Counted from the stretch's first letter, positions 22,484 to 35,713 are shown. The stretch is 64,000 nt of DNA from Rana temporaria (GCF_905171775.1 NC_053489.1:150807142-150871141), one strand, 5' to 3'. Notes: generated from the letters alone by a model not told the origin. Made by a program: numbers and translations.

Positions 22484-24555
22484 TGTCTGTTGATGGGTTC
22501 CTCACAGGTCCAGAAGGCTCTAGGGGCAGAGTGATGACATTATGATGAGGGGGCAGCAACAAGACTGAACCTGGACTGCAGGAATTACTGGTCTCACCCC
22601 TGGTAGTGCCACTAAGGAGGGTCAGGTGACGGTAAGTAAAAAACCTTGTTGGAGGGTTTTGTATTTTTAGAAAGAAAAAAAAAATAGTGGGTGTTAGGGA
22701 TTGAGGGGGATCTAATGTACCCAGAGGTGTTTTTAATGTAGATTGAGGCAGTGATGAAAGCAGTGGAGGTAGAATCAGGCCCTTTATAATGCCTATAATA
22801 GAACAGCAAGCTAATTTTGTCCATTTTCTTTGATATACAGTATTTTAATGTGACAAAGGTTAATCCATCCTATACAGTTCAGTGTTTGGTTGATGCTGGA
22901 AGGTTAAACCATTTGATGATTTATTATATCAATCAGGGACTGCAGTAGTGAGATCTGTTTGCTTGTGTACCTTGATCTGCACTGCTGCTTGGACCATTCA
23001 TTTTAATTGACTTTTTCCTTTGAAGAAAAACAAAACAAGAGCCAAGAAGCTATATTTTACTGTAAGAATGGTATTTAAGGATATTGCATAAAGATTTTAA
23101 AACTGCCACATTTGCCATAATATGGCCAAAGCTTTAAATTTGATAATTTTATTTGGTTAATAATACTTATAAATAGGTCATAATTTGGCTATAGTTTTGT
23201 GAAACGGGTAGGGGCAGTTACAGTGCTGAACTTTAGGAAGACATCTTTGAATTTTAGTGGGAATAATGTAGAGAGGTTTCTCTTTGCATATGGAGTTTTG
23301 TATTTGTTTAGTGTCAGTGAAAATCATTCTTAAATTGGAACTTCACTCGATCAATCAACATAAAATATTTTTAATCCCTATGCTGTAAGCATTAGTAAAT
23401 AGCTAAGAAAAATATAATCTCTTTAATTGTTTTAAGCTTATTTTACATGTCTACATTCCAGTTACCTCCTGGTTTCCAAGCCTAGGCAAATTATGTCATA
23501 CATCCCAGAAGTCTTCAGGAGGGGAGGCAGATTTTTGTTCAGCTAAACACACCCTCCTTCCTGCATGCCTGAGCTAATGACAGCTGAATTCCAGGAAGTA
23601 AATCCTAACAGATTTTTTTTTCACCATGTGTCCCATTGCTGAGATTTTCCCTTCACTTCCTGTCCTGTAGCCAAACAGAAAGTTAGCAGAAATCCCTGCA
23701 AATTAAGGGAATTCCATGGTGTACCCCAGGTCACCAGAACTAGTGTCCCCATTGAAAGATTTCCCCGCTATTACTTTTCTGGGGACAACCCAAAATATGG
23801 GATTTTCTTTTACTTTCACGTTTAATGATAATGGTAAACAAGACAAATTGAGAGGGTAAATCTCCTTAATTGAAGCACAGACACCAATAATCCATCTCCC
23901 CTATATCCAAAACAAATTTTTTTTTTGAGAGACAATAGCCCCATTCTCCACTGTTACAAAACAACTTCTTGATTTTAAGGGTACCAGCTAGGGACCTTAG
24001 CACAAACTTCTGAAACTTAGGTGTAGAGTGTTATGATGTTTAGTATTCCACAAGCTGTTAATATCAATTTGACAAGAATGGCTTTATCCAAGGAAAAGAA
24101 TGGAGTGTTCTGCAAGTAGAACGTCAGGTTTTATAGCAAGTAAGAGTTACTTGGCTTCATAGAATATGCACATTTTCCTATGCCGGGTGAAACCTCAGAC
24201 TTTATTTGATCAGAAGCCATTTTTCTATTACAGCTCATTGCCAAGAATTTTTAAAATCCCTTTCTGTAACAGCATCCACCACGTCTGCAGGGAACTAAGC
24301 AGGTCCTACATTTATTTAAGCTCTACAGCCTAACAGTACCTTGAAACGTGCCCGACTGCAGATGAACAGCACAGACATCTTTTCCTTTGGAACTAAAGTT
24401 TATCATTTTTTCTAGTTCATTCCTAATTTATTTCTCACTCAATTGCAAATATGTCAGCATTGGAAAGTTCACCAAGTTAAATTTTTACCAGAATATTTAT
24501 GTAGTGATGTCAAGCAGGATAAGGGTAAACCAAGGGTTATCATAGCAATTGAAAA
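22484..24555. other. lox intron 4 sequence
   Basis: No gene seen. A copy of the CTCTATCCAAAAC-type repeat covers about 23580-23935. Confidence 0.55.
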
Positions 24556-24559
24556 AAGG

Positions 24560-25560
24560 AAAAGCTCCTGCGCTATCGGTAACTAAAGTTAGGGGGCATT
24601 GCTGCAATCACTCGGTAGTCTGTCCTCACCAGAAAAAATAAAGTCACGTGGTGTGACGACACGCGTAGGGACCAGGAGCACTAGATCCAACACGCTCTGA
24701 CGGCAGGGAGACCGGCTCGCCGCTCGTATGTGTTTTGACTTTGTACCATCGTTGCAAATGTGAGTGCTATTTTTATCTTTTCATTAAATATTTTATTGCG
24801 GAACTATACTATGTGCTTCCCTCTCTTTCCTTCTACCTACATCCTCTGAGTGATACACTTGTTAGTACGTGGCAAGCCAGGAGGTGAAGGAAGTGGAAGA
24901 GAGATATTCAGGAACACACACAGGATCACTTGCGAACTCGGCGTTCGTTGGAGATAGGCCCACTATTCATGGCCTCCATGTGAGTACATGTCTATGTGAT
25001 TTATTATTTCCCAAGTACCCTCACAGAATTACCCCATTATCCCTTTGTTGTTTCTTTTATATGCCAATCTGATGTGGAGCCCTCCAGCTATATACAAACC
25101 TTGCTGCATCTCTGAGTATACACCCGTGGTGTTTCTGGCTGTCCGTGCTAAAGCCATGAGGTGAGCATTTAGGAACCACAAGAGGTGTCTGCACTTAAGT
25201 TTTCTCTCTCAACACTGGAGTTTGGCTTTTCTTTGGAATCACCGTCCATAAGACTTTGTTTCATTACACATCTGTGTACCTGTCACTACACGCTTATGTG
25301 TATTCCCTGGATACATTCATATATATTTTTTGTTTATGATTTATTATTTCAATTGCTTGTTTTGAGCATCCACGTACTTGCACTGGTAGTTCATGTTGCT
25401 TTTATGTTTTATTGATATATTTTATATTTCACTTCACTTAATAGGAGGTTTTTTGCCCCTAGTGGTCAATTCACCCACCCAGTGAGTTTTGTATCACTTT
25501 TTGTTCGTTTAGATACACAGCGCAGTCACTATCACTTATCTACTAATCATAGCAATCTCT
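24560..25560 (+). mobile_element. Penelope-like 3' segment with degraded hammerhead-like fold
   Basis: At 24622-24672: stem I GTCCT/GGGAC, stem II GTCAC/GTGAC, then GAC instead of GAA, and stem III ACGCGT. The 5' core is lost (AGAAAAAATAAA where CUGANGA is expected). Downstream non-coding sequence is of the same style as 2600-3560. Part of the unit, including CTGCGCTATCG and GTCTGTCCTC, recurs at 41410-41520. Confidence 0.5.
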
Positions 25561-26398
25561 TCAATTTTCAATACGCATTCTCTATTGACAGATGCATAGA
25601 TATATGCCATGCACAGAGTGTTGCAGGCAAAAGATGTTTACAGGGTCAGTCCACCAAAAAAAAAAAATGTTTAGTTATGTGCAGAGTCACCTGCTGGCTT
25701 CTTTTTCCTCTTGGGAAACGCCAGCTGCAAAGATCTCTCTGCCACAGTTTCTATCACTTTTTCTGTGAAATGAATATATTTGTGGACATCCAGACAAGGC
25801 AAGGATGGGTACCAACTCATAAATTACACACTACGAAACATGAATGTTTACTGTAGAACACTGTTGGAATTGTATTACAGTCTGTGATGTCACCATCCCC
25901 TCTCCACCTCATTTAATCAGGGAACGGCTTGTCTTTATTAATGTAAAATGCAAATGGCGCAGGACCTGGAAGATAGCAATGATCACTGTAGTAGTAGCGA
26001 CTTACATTGGTCTAAGCAATGTAACTATGCAATAAAAATTCATACCTAGACTTCAGCTTTAGGTTGAAGGCCTGGCATATGTCACTTAAAGAGGAACAAC
26101 CCTGCATCTGAGCATCACACATCAAAAAGCAATTGAATTCATTTTTAAAATTTAAAGCAAAATCACACATTCATCCCTATTTCCAATACTTTATTTAGCT
26201 GAGAAATCACTTTGAAAAAACACCAACTAGCATTTCTGGCCATCTTGAGTAAGGACAAATAATTCATGTAGGGGTTATAGCACTCCCTTGCTTTATCCAA
26301 AATGAAAAAAAAAAGTTTTGCCTATAGTTCTTTTTCAATTCTGATTCTTATTTAAGTCATATGCTCCACATTTTCACCAGATACATCCGACATAGTTC

Positions 26399-26900
26399 TT
26401 AAAGCGGAGTTCCACCCAAAAGTGGAACTTCCACTTTAGACACTCCTCGTCTCCTTGCCCCCTTACATGCCACATTTGACATGTAATTTTTTTTTGGGGG
26501 GGGGAGTGGGTTCTTTGGTAGTAGTGGGACTTCCTGTCCCACTTCCTACTTCCACCTAGCGACCGCCTAGGCGACTCGTCCTCTGACTCTAGGCGGCCCC
26601 TCCCTCTAGGCGATGTGATAGGTCCCAGGAGATCGCCTGTCCATTCTGAGAGCGCAGTGTGACTCACGCATGCGCAGTGCGTGCCTGGCCATGAAGCCGA
26701 AAGCTGTCATGGCCAGGTGCCCAGAATGTGAATTGAGGCGCTGTGGAGAGGAGCCGGGAGAGGAGCGACGCTCCGTGTGGCCGCATCGCTGGACCGTGGA
26801 ACAGGTAAGTGTCTGTTTATTAATAGTCAGCAGCTATCCTTTTTGTAGCTGCTGACTTTTAAAAAACATTAAACATTAAAAGGCTGGAATTCCGCTTTAA
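26399..26900. mobile_element. TTAA element (TTAAAGCGGAGTTCCACC family)
   Basis: Ends TTAAAGCGGAGTTCCACCC and its inverse GGAATTCCGCTTTAA. Inner part shares GTAAGTGTCTGTTTATTA and AGTCAGCAGCTA-type sequence with 29472, 32315 and 15129. Confidence 0.87.
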
Positions 26901-27102
26901 GCTTTAAGCCCATAACTCTCATACGGTTCATCTGTGTGATACTTCATATTTGCTTTGTCTGCTTGTTTTTTTTTTTAATCCATGATTTTTGCCTTCTTCA
27001 AATTTCTGCCATCACATTTATTTTGGACCTATCCCCTTTTTTGGCGAAAGTCCAAATCCATAATACTGGGAAAGAAATAGGTGCAGACAAGGTGCTGTGG
27101 CA

Positions 27103-27286
27103 CAGTGGTTCTCAACCTCAGTCCTCGAGTACTCCCAACAGGCCATGTTTTGGAAATTTCTTAGATAAAAAAGCTGTCCAAAATACCAAGCTGTTGACTT
27201 TGATTTAAAACACTTGTGCAAGATAAAGGAAAACCTGCAAACATGGACTGTTGGGGGTACTTGAGAACTGAGTTGGAGAACCTCTG
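27103..27286. mobile_element. hAT-type MITE, second copy of the element at 201
   Basis: Ends CAGTGGTTCTCAACC and inverse GAGAACCTCTG. Flanking octamers CTGTGGCA and CTGTAACA match at 6 of 8 positions, so it is older than the 201-387 copy. Confidence 0.85.
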
Positions 27287-27639
27287 CTGTAACAATTAGC
27301 TAAAAGGTACAATCATCCACTTTAAGACAGTTTATATAACAAATATACCTTCTCAAAGATTATGCAGATGTATGTATAAAATTAATTAATGGAAGATTTA
27401 CAATCAGTGAAAATCTCTCTGTTCTCCACCCTTTAAAAAACATCAGATCCTTGTCTGGCCTGCCCTCCCCCTTGCTTAGGAATGGTTCAGTTTAATCTTC
27501 CTTCTCACAGTCACAATCAATTCCCCTCTGCCCCCTGACCATGCCTCGATACAATCTTCTCTCAGAGGTCAATCCGAATCTTCGAGTAACCAAAAATTCA
27601 TCTGAATTTGTATTCGGACCAAAACAAATTGCACATGTC

Positions 27640-28035
27640 TAGTTTGTGTTCTGACATGCACTGTTAACTGTGGAACCTTATATAGACAGGTGTTTGCCTT
27701 TCCAAATCATGCCCAATCAGAACTTACCACAGGTGGACTGCAATCAAGTTGTAGAAACATCTCAAGGATGATCAGTGGAAACAAGCTGCACCTGGGCTCA
27801 ATTTGTTATGTCATGGCAAAGGCTGTGAATACTTATGTACATGGGATTTTTTCATTTTTTCTTTTAATAAATTTGCAAAGATTTCAAACAAACGTCTTTC
27901 AAGTTGTCTTTTTGGGGTGTTGTATGTAGAATTTTGAGGAAAATAATACATTTAATCTATTTTGGAATAAGGCAGTAACATAACAAAATGTGGAAAAAGT
28001 GAAGCTCTGTGAATACTTTCTGGATGCACTGTATA
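27640..28035. mobile_element. Tc1-like transposon 3' end, truncated
   Basis: Ends GAATACTTTCTGGATGCACTGTA (last 20 positions used), typical of a common vertebrate Tc1 family, preceded by its conserved 3' non-coding part. No transposase frame left. Confidence 0.75.
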
Positions 28036-28289
28036 GTCACAACTCTAGGGAAGATTTCTTTTCAATTCCTGCTTTGACAATGTATTTGGTAGTTAGAGGA
28101 AATTCCTTCGTAGACAGTTGTCACTAGAACAGGTGTGCCTATTGTTAAATTTTCCTCCACCTCCTGTTCTGGGAACACCTGTAAAATTTTGGATTATGCA
28201 TCACTTTCTGTCTGGGTGACAATGGTGCTTAGGACATATAGAAACAATGAATCTGCCTATCAGGGACACAGACAACAATTAAAACCTAA

Positions 28290-28560
28290 ATGAAAATGAA
28301 AACACCACACCAATGCTAAGAGGTCCATAAAACTTTATTACAATGCATGTCAGGGGATCAATACAAAAAACACCAACATGATTCGAGGGTCCAAGAGCCA
28401 AACCAGCTGTTGACAAGGCCTGTGCTTGCAATCACACTGGAAAAGCCCCAATGAAGAGGGTGCTTTTGGACCCTTAAAATGTGTTTGATACTTTTTGGAT
28501 TGTCCCCCTGACTTTTAATAAAATAAACATGTATTTGGACCTTTTAGCAGTAACGTGGCA
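28290..28560. repeat. inverted repeat segment of Penelope-like type
   Basis: CACCAACATGATTCGAGGGTCC (first 20) is partly inverse to GACCCTTAAAATGTGTTTG across about 90 bp. Resembles decayed ribozyme-bearing ends seen elsewhere in the window. Confidence 0.4.
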
Positions 28561-29036
28561 CTTCAATGTCCTTCTCTGTTACATCACACTACAAGTTGAG
28601 GAGACCATAGAGATTCTCTGGGGTGTAGAAGCAGCCTGTTCAGGAACCAAATTATTTATATCAATATCAATACTTAAAATAGCAATACCAGCAAGATAAC
28701 CCAAGTGCTTTTTTTCCACTTTCCTTGAAAAAAAATTGACAGGGGTACCAATTCTTCCCTATTTTGAGTCTTAAACGGTTCCTGCTTGGCATATAGCATA
28801 ATGTCGCCGGCAGAAACCTCTTATCGATCCATGTGGACTTCATATGACGCCCTTCCAGATCGTACCCCATGTGTGGCTACACAGTGGCATGATCTGTCAC
28901 CGGCTGCATCCACTGGATACAGCCAATGACTGATCATGGTACCAGCGTGCTGCCGGTACCATGTGACCAATGTAACCAATCACAGAAGGTCACAGGACAG
29001 TTGTATACAATGGATGGCTTCCTTTCACATCTGTAC

Positions 29037-30716
29037 TAGGGGTGCGCATCTTCACCGGTCTCACGATTCGATTCGATTACGATTATCTGGTCAACGATTC
29101 GATTCGATTCGGCGATGCATCACGATTACCGACGAGCTCTCACTTCTGCTTGGGCCGCCTAGGTGGCCCTTCCTTCCTGCAATCTTCTGAGACACATCAC
29201 AGGTTCCAGAAGATTGCCCAGCTATGCAGGACAGCGCAGTGAGACATGTACACCTGGCTGTGAAGCTGCAAGCTGTCACAGCCGGATGCCCACAGAAGTA
29301 TTGCCAGTGCCGTGGACAGAATGGAGTGTTCGGGTGGCCACATCGCTGGATTGTGGGACAGGTGAGTGTCTTTTTATTAAAAGTCAGAAGATACTTTTTT
29401 TTGTAGCTGCTGACTTTTAATATGTTTTTTTTTACTGAACTCTGCTTTTAAATAAAAATAACCTCACTCCCTTAAAGTGGAGTTCCACCCAAAAGTGGAA
29501 CTTCTCCTTTAAGAACTCCTCGCCCCCTGACATGCCATATTTGGCATATCATTTTTTTGGGGGGGGGGGTCCTCTTTTTAGTGGGACTTCCTGTCCTGGC
29601 TGCCTAGGTGACTCCTTCTGTCGCCCTAGGTGGCCCCTCCATGCCAGCGATCTTCTGGGACACAGGTCCCAGATGTTTGGCTGGCCAATGGCAGATCACA
29701 GTGCGCGCCTGGCCATGAAGCCGTAAGCTATCATGGCCGGGTGCCCACAGTAGATATGATGGCATTGAGGAGAGGAGCGGGGAAAGGTATGGGGCTCTGT
29801 GCGGTCGCATCGGTGGACCGTGGCACAAGTAAGTGTCGGTTTAATAAAAGTCACCAGCTACACTTTTGGTAGCTGCTGACTTTTACTAAACTAAAAAGCG
29901 GTGGAACCCCACTATAAAAAGTGATTAGTGCACTACAGGGTACAGGAATATACAAATGTGGCTGCTGGGAGGTCTGAAGGGATTATAGTTCACAGCAAGT
30001 TCCCTGTACTGTCTGTGTTGAAATTTCCCTGGCTTCCCAAGTTCGCACATTCCAGCACACTAGGAGTTAACACAATGGAATGTGCGAACTTAGGACACCA
30101 GAGAAATGTCAACACAGAGCACATGGAGGAGGAGAAAGAATACTGCTGTAATTAAGAATCCCCTTTTTGCAATACATGCCGTTCTAAACCATTTAATGGC
30201 CATGTGCTGTTTAAAATATATACAGTCAGCTTCTCATACCTTCGTTTCTGTGTGTGCTGCTCTCTGTATTTCCGCACATGTGACTCTGTCCTGTCCGGCC
30301 CGCCTCTCACCACTCGTTCTCCTCTTTCCCGACGTCAGTGGGAGTTCTCAGCCCCGCCCACCGACTGTACTATAGCTATCAGATGAGAAGAGAGGCGGGC
30401 GGGGCTGAGACGTAGGAGGTGAGAGGCGGGCCGGAGCTAACATGAGAGGATTCCGGAATATACAGACAGCAATATAAGTATGAAACACTGTGTATTTAAA
30501 AAAGTACATGCAGCAGTGGCCATATAGTGTATTATAGCGGCATTTAATGCAAAATGGGTATTTTATTAGACGCGCTCGGAGCGCTCTCCCGGGAGGGGCG
30601 GGGCAAGTCGGGATGACGTCACCCGACATCGATTATTGGGGCCACATGCATCGATGCCGAATCGGGGGCCCCCGAATCGCGATGCATCGATGCATCGATT
30701 ATATTCAACACCCCTA
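29037..30716. mobile_element. hAT element, 1,680 bp, with nested TTAA elements
   Basis: 8-bp inverted ends TAGGGGTG/CACCCCTA and a perfect 8-bp target duplication ATCTGTAC at 29029-29036 and 30717-30724. Left subterminal ATTCGATTCGATT repeats answer ATGCATCGATGCATCGATT near the right. It contains one worn TTAA element (about 29135-29452) and one better copy (29472-29917). A GC-rich palindrome is at 30290-30440. No transposase recognised. Confidence 0.88.
29472..29917. mobile_element. TTAA element nested in the hAT element
   Basis: Starts TTAAAGTGGAGTTCCACCC; the right end is worn (GGTGGAACCCCACTATAAAA). Core matches 26399-26900. A G-run lies at 29560-29569. Confidence 0.8.
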
Positions 30717-31616
30717 ATCTGTACCATGTGATTTAGATCTGACTAATGACAACAAAACAAACTGAATAAATCGATTGCATCCAGTAAAATGCTTGCATAT
30801 AGCAATATAATACACTGCTAGCTGCAAACATAATGTGTCAAAAAAATAAATAAAATACTGATCACTTTCCCAGAGTAGTACAATGTTACTATGGTAACAT
30901 TATATTACTCTGATCAAAGCGTGCTAAAAAATATGTAGAACAATTATATAAAAAAATAAATAAAACAAATTTGAAACATGAAAAATGTTTTTTTATTTTC
31001 ATACTGTCACCAGTCAGTGTCCCTGATCACTGCCACACCTGTTATATGACGACGCTGTACTGCGCTGGTGACAGTATGTAAAAAATCTTATGACAAAAAA
31101 TGATACCTTCAAAAAAACTTGCCATGCCTCTTACTAAATACCTTTCCAAAACTGACTGTCTACTTTCCAAAAAGGGGTCATTTGGTGGATATGTCCTGAC
31201 ATTTTTCGGCCTCAAGAAATTAAATAGGATATCAGTACATCAGGACTGATCAATTTTCAGATATATCCCATAGTTTGTGGACTTTCCTTCAGACTAAATC
31301 AGGATTAACCACCCCCAACTTCATGTGTGAACGAGCCCTAAGGGTGCCACTGCTGGAATGCAATTAAGGGCTCATTCACAAGTGCATTCGACAGTGTATT
31401 CGACAGGTGGTGAGGAAGCGATATGTTGCCTCCTCACCACCTAATTTAAACCCCTGATTGCCGTGCAACGCATGTGGTTGCAACGGGGTAGTACAGCAAT
31501 TAGAGGTTTAAATCAGGTGTGAGGAGGCGATACTGGGCAACACTGTGCCCAGTGATCTTTGACTTCTCCCATGTTTTACAGGTAGATCTCAAACTCTTTA
31601 AGGTTGCCTACCCCTG

Positions 31617-31942
31617 GACTAAATAATAAAAAACTGATTTGGGTTATTTTCACCAAATAAATGTAGCAGAATACATTTTGGCCTAAATTCACGAAGAACG
31701 ATTATATATTTGCAATATTTTATAACAGAAACAAAGAAAAATAAATTTCCCCCACATTTTCATTCTTTTTTGGTTTAGCAAAAAAGAAAAACCCAGTGGT
31801 GATTAAATACCACCAAAAGAAATTTTGTTTGGCTACAGTGTTGCATGACCACGCAATTGTCATTCAAATTGTGATAGCGCTGAGCTGAATATTGGCTTGG
31901 GCAGGAAGAAGGGGTGAAAGTGGCCAGTATTTAAGTGGTTAA
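31617..31942. mobile_element. TTAA element (TTAACCACTT family), right part only, beside lox exon 4
   Basis: Contains AATACATTTTGGCCTAAAT, ATACCACCAAAAGAAA and the end TTAAGTGGTTAA, as in the full copy at 45044-46024. The left third is missing. It ends 28 bp from the exon 4 splice donor. Confidence 0.78.
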
Positions 31943-31970
31943 AAAGATGTAATTTGTTTAAATATCTCAC

Positions 31971-32127
31971 CTGTGTATGTGCTGTACATGCAAATCTTCT
32001 ATAGTATCCATAGTCACACGAAGTATCTTCTAGACAGAAGCTGGCTTTGTGGCCTTCAGCCACTCTTCTTTGTGAGCTTGCATCAAGCAGATCATAATGA
32101 CTGAACTCATCCATACTGTGATAATGC
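31971..32127 (-). CDS. lox: lysyl oxidase exon 4
   Basis: This exon is the core of the lysyl oxidase catalytic domain. The translation starts HYHSMDEFSHYDLLD and contains the segment VAEGHKASFCLEDTSC, whose Lys is the residue that forms the lysine tyrosylquinone (LTQ) cofactor (Lys320 in human numbering). It ends RRFACTAHTQ. Four cysteines of the domain are present. The length is 157 bp, the family size for this exon. The acceptor is TCAACAG|GCATTA and the donor ACACAG|GTGAGA. It ends on a complete codon, in phase with exon 5. A TTAA-type element ends 28 bp inside intron 4, and another lies 188 bp upstream of the acceptor. Confidence 0.97.
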
Positions 32128-32314
32128 CTGTTGACAATGACACAAGAATCATGATGAGATACTTCTGAGGAGCGCCAATGCTATGTAACACTATCTACTA
32201 ATTGATCATCAGCTAGATCAGGTTAGACTAATTATTTGATCTATTATCTGCTCAGATATCAATCAGAAAGCATGAAAAATGGGATAACATGATATTAGGC
32301 AGATTAAAGTCTGC

Positions 32315-32801
32315 TTAAAGCGGATCTCCACTCTAAAGTGGAGTCCCGCTGATCGGAACCCTCCCCCCCTCCGGTGTCACATTTGACACCTTTCAGGGGG
32401 GAGGGGGGTGCAGATACCTGTCTACAGACAGGTATCTGCACCCACTTCCGGCCCTACGATACGGGCAAAGGACGGGTTTTTCCTCCGCTTCCCGTCGCCC
32501 CCCCCGTTGTATGCTGGGAACACTCGGCTCCCAGCACACAGCGGGAGCCAATCGGCGGGCGCAGCGCGACTCGCGCATGCGCCGTAGGGAACCGGGCAGT
32601 GAAGCCGGAGCGCTTCACTTCCTGGTTCCCTCACCGTGGATGGAGGGGGGAGCAGCAGGGTGACGAGCGATCGGCTCGTCATCTGCTGCGATCACCGCTG
32701 GACTCCAGGACAGGTAAGTGTCCTTATATTAAAAGTCAGCAGCTGCAGTATTTGTACCTGCTGGCTTTTAATATAGTTTTTTAGTGGCACATCCGCTTTA
32801 A
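32315..32801. mobile_element. TTAA element (TTAAAGCGG family)
   Basis: Starts TTAAAGCGGATCTCCACTC and ends GGCACATCCGCTTTAA. Shares CCTCCGGTGTCACATTTG with 15129. Lies 188 bp upstream of the lox exon 4 acceptor. Confidence 0.86.
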
Positions 32802-33109
32802 GGTAGGCTAGAGAAGCCTTTGAACAAGTATAATTGTATAACATTTAAAAGGCCTTAAGTGATATTGCAGCTTGATGAATTGGGTCATGTATGTGGAACA
32901 AAAATTACTCAAAACAGCTGATCACTGGTTTGCAAACCATTCAGTATTGGAGAGTCAGAATAGAAAATATTTTCTCTGTTGTCATCAACTGGATTCAGAA
33001 CAAAGAGCTGTTGGATTCTGGATTACATAGTAAGAATTAAAAAAAAGATAAAAAAAAATTCTATAAAAGACAACCAAAAAATCAGACAACCCTCCTTAGC
33101 CCTTAAATT

Positions 33110-33530
33110 AGGCCAGCCATAGACAGATCAAAATTCCTCCGGTACAACAGGAACCAGACAAATTTCATTCCATCTACAGAGTGATCTCCCATCAGCACTG
33201 AATGTGTTGAAGGGGGGGGGGGGGGTTGAGCAATGTGTGGTTGAAGGAAAGAAAATTGTATTATGTATGGCTTGCTTTAGAAAACTCTTTGTATACTTTC
33301 CCCTCCTTGATGGTGGTGACTTTGCGCTAAGTTTTACCTCCTTGATGCAGAATTCTTCCTCTGCACTGGCTGCACCTGTGCAGTAACTCCCCATAAACTT
33401 GAAAAGAGCTATACTCCTAGTATCTGCAGAAGAGATTTCCACATAGAGGAGCCTGTATCCTGTAGTAACATGGGGGTCAGCGGAAAAAGCCACTGATTTC
33501 AGTTTCAGAATGGATTTCAATCATTTTAAA
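33110..33530. repeat. partial MITE with G-run
   Basis: Begins GGCCAGCCATAGACAGATC, resembling the left end of the repeat at 52720-52932. A 15-16 base G-run lies at 33211-33226. No inverted right end found. Confidence 0.4.
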
Positions 33531-33630
33531 TGTATAGAGTAAGCATATCACATAACAAAAATGCTTTAGCAATGAAGTTGCATTAGGCATATACATAAAA
33601 TCCTATGATAAGTAAAACTATCCAAGTACA

Positions 33631-33930
33631 GGTACTCCTCACTTAACGACCAGGTTCCGTTCCAATGACCGGGTCATTAATCGAGGAATCACAAGTAATC
33701 AATATTTTAAGCATTCTTACCTACTGTACTGTATTGTGAAAAAAAGGTCTAAACACAAAAAAACTCCATCTCAATAACGTTATTTTAATTTACATAAGTA
33801 CAGAACACAAACAACAATTCTGTACTGTACAATAAAATTGTTGTATAGGCGTCGTTCGGGTTGGGAGAGCTGGTCGTAAGTCTGAGTGGTCATTAAACAG
33901 GTAAGTCGTTAAATGAGGAGTATCTGTATA
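33631..33930. mobile_element. TA-flanked MITE, mariner-type
   Basis: Inverted ends TACAGGTACTCCTCACTTAA and (inverse of right) TACAGATACTCCTCATTTAA. About 300 bp, non-coding. Confidence 0.8.
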
Positions 33931-34511
33931 TCATATCACATCAGGCATAATGCAGAATAAGTATTAGCTCCAGTGTTAATTCCAACCAATAAAAAATGAC
34001 ATGCATGTACAATGAGCGCCACCAAGTCATATAGCAGCTGATGTTCAGAAATACATACAGGAATTCAGTTCCCCTAATATACTAATGAGGATAGCTGGGC
34101 CAGACCCTGGTGAAAGGTGAGAGGAGTGGAATAAAAGCAATGTTTGGGGGGGGGTAAAAAGCCCCTTTCTCAAAATTCTCCTGACTCAGCTATCCTTCTC
34201 ATTATTCTCTTCTTGGTACTGATTTTTTGTTATGTGATGTGCTTACTCTTTTTACATTTTTAATTATTCTTACCAACAGATTGATATACTGTGCAGGGGC
34301 TTAAGTGCCTTACAAAATGATCTACTGTTGGTTGCTAAATGGTATTGATATTAGTGGTGTGAAGACCTTTATTGCTAATCACATGTATTTTCAGAATACA
34401 TTTCAGCCAGGGATTTCTGTGCATTGGAATGGTATTCTGGCAGCGGGAAAGGTAAATGTTCATTTTGTTTAGGAAGATACCTGCTAAACTTTTTTAGGCA
34501 AACAAGTTGCT

Positions 34512-35453
34512 TTAAAGTGATTGTAAACCTTTGTTTTTGTTTTTTTAAATAATAAACATGTCATAATTACCTTCAGTTCGTTATGCACAGATTGGTCCCG
34601 AACTTCTTCTTCTGGGGTCCCTCGGCGGCTTTCGTGGCTCCTCCTCGCATCAGATAACCCCCTAGGAGAAGCACTCTCCCGGGGGGGGGGGGGGGGGGGG
34701 GGTTACCGTGTAAGGCACGCTCCCGAGACCAGCATTTGGCGTCCATGGACACAAATGCCGGACTCAGCCCCGTCCCCCCAGCGCCGTTTCATTGGATTTG
34801 ATTGACAGCTGAGGGAGCCAATGGCTGCTCTGCTATCAATCTATCCAATCAAGAGCTGGGACCCCTTGCAGAGAGGGACAGCGCATCTCTGCCAAGGGAA
34901 ATACGGGGCTTAGGTAAGTAAAACGTGGGAGCTGGGGGGCCAGTGACTGCCAGAAGTTTTATCACCTTAAGCAGGCCATACATGGTCGAATTTCGAACAA
35001 TTTTTTTTTCAAAATCAAAAAGTTCATTTTTTTTTTGTGATCCGATGATGCCACCATTGATTTTAAAAACTCAGCCGACCAAGCCTTCGATTTCACCTCA
35101 TGATGCTACAGAAAATAATTTCCGTGGCTGGGAATCTTCTTTTCTCTCAGAGAATTTTCTTTTCTTGCACATGCGCATTTTTTTTCTATTACATTTCTCG
35201 AACGATTCTCCCATCATTGATTAGAAAATCGTTTGTTTTTCAAAACATTTCCAACATGTCCGATTCCTCAAATTTGATTGCCGCACAAAAATCGGCTGTT
35301 GCTGCAACTCACTAAAGGTGCGAATTTCGTCTGAAAATTCTTAGATACGATTTTCAAAAGAAAATTCTTTTGAAAATTCGAACCGTGTATAGCCGGCATT
35401 AATGCATAGGATGCATTAAAGTGAAAAAACACGGGGGTTTACAACCCCTTTAA
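34512..35453. mobile_element. TTAA element with a nested second TTAA-type MITE
   Basis: Ends TTAAAGTGATTGTAAACC and GGTTTACAACCCCTTTAA. A 22-base G-run is at 34681-34702. Nested at 34973-35400 is a MITE with ends CATACATGGTCGAATTTCG and its inverse TCGAACCGTGTATAGCC. Confidence 0.8.
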
Positions 35454-35544
35454 TATACAGTTTGGTAAGTGTTTCGATACTAAAGACCTATTGTGAGCAA
35501 CTTTAGTGAAAACTTACAGCAAAATGGGGCCCTGAATACTAATT

Positions 35545-35713
35545 ACTGTATTTATCGGCATATAACACGCACAGGCATATAACACGCACCCTAACTTTAA
35601 GAGGGAAGTTTCAGGAAAAAAACTTTCCACAGCCCCTGCGTATAACACGCAGGCAGAGTTTACTCTATATTTTCAGGGTAAAAAAGTGAGTGTTATACGC
35701 CAACAACTACAGT
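35545..35713. mobile_element. short TA-type MITE
   Basis: Inverted ends TACTGTATTTATCGGC and (inverse of right) TACTGTAGTTGTTGGC followed by TATAACAC in both. Confidence 0.7.
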
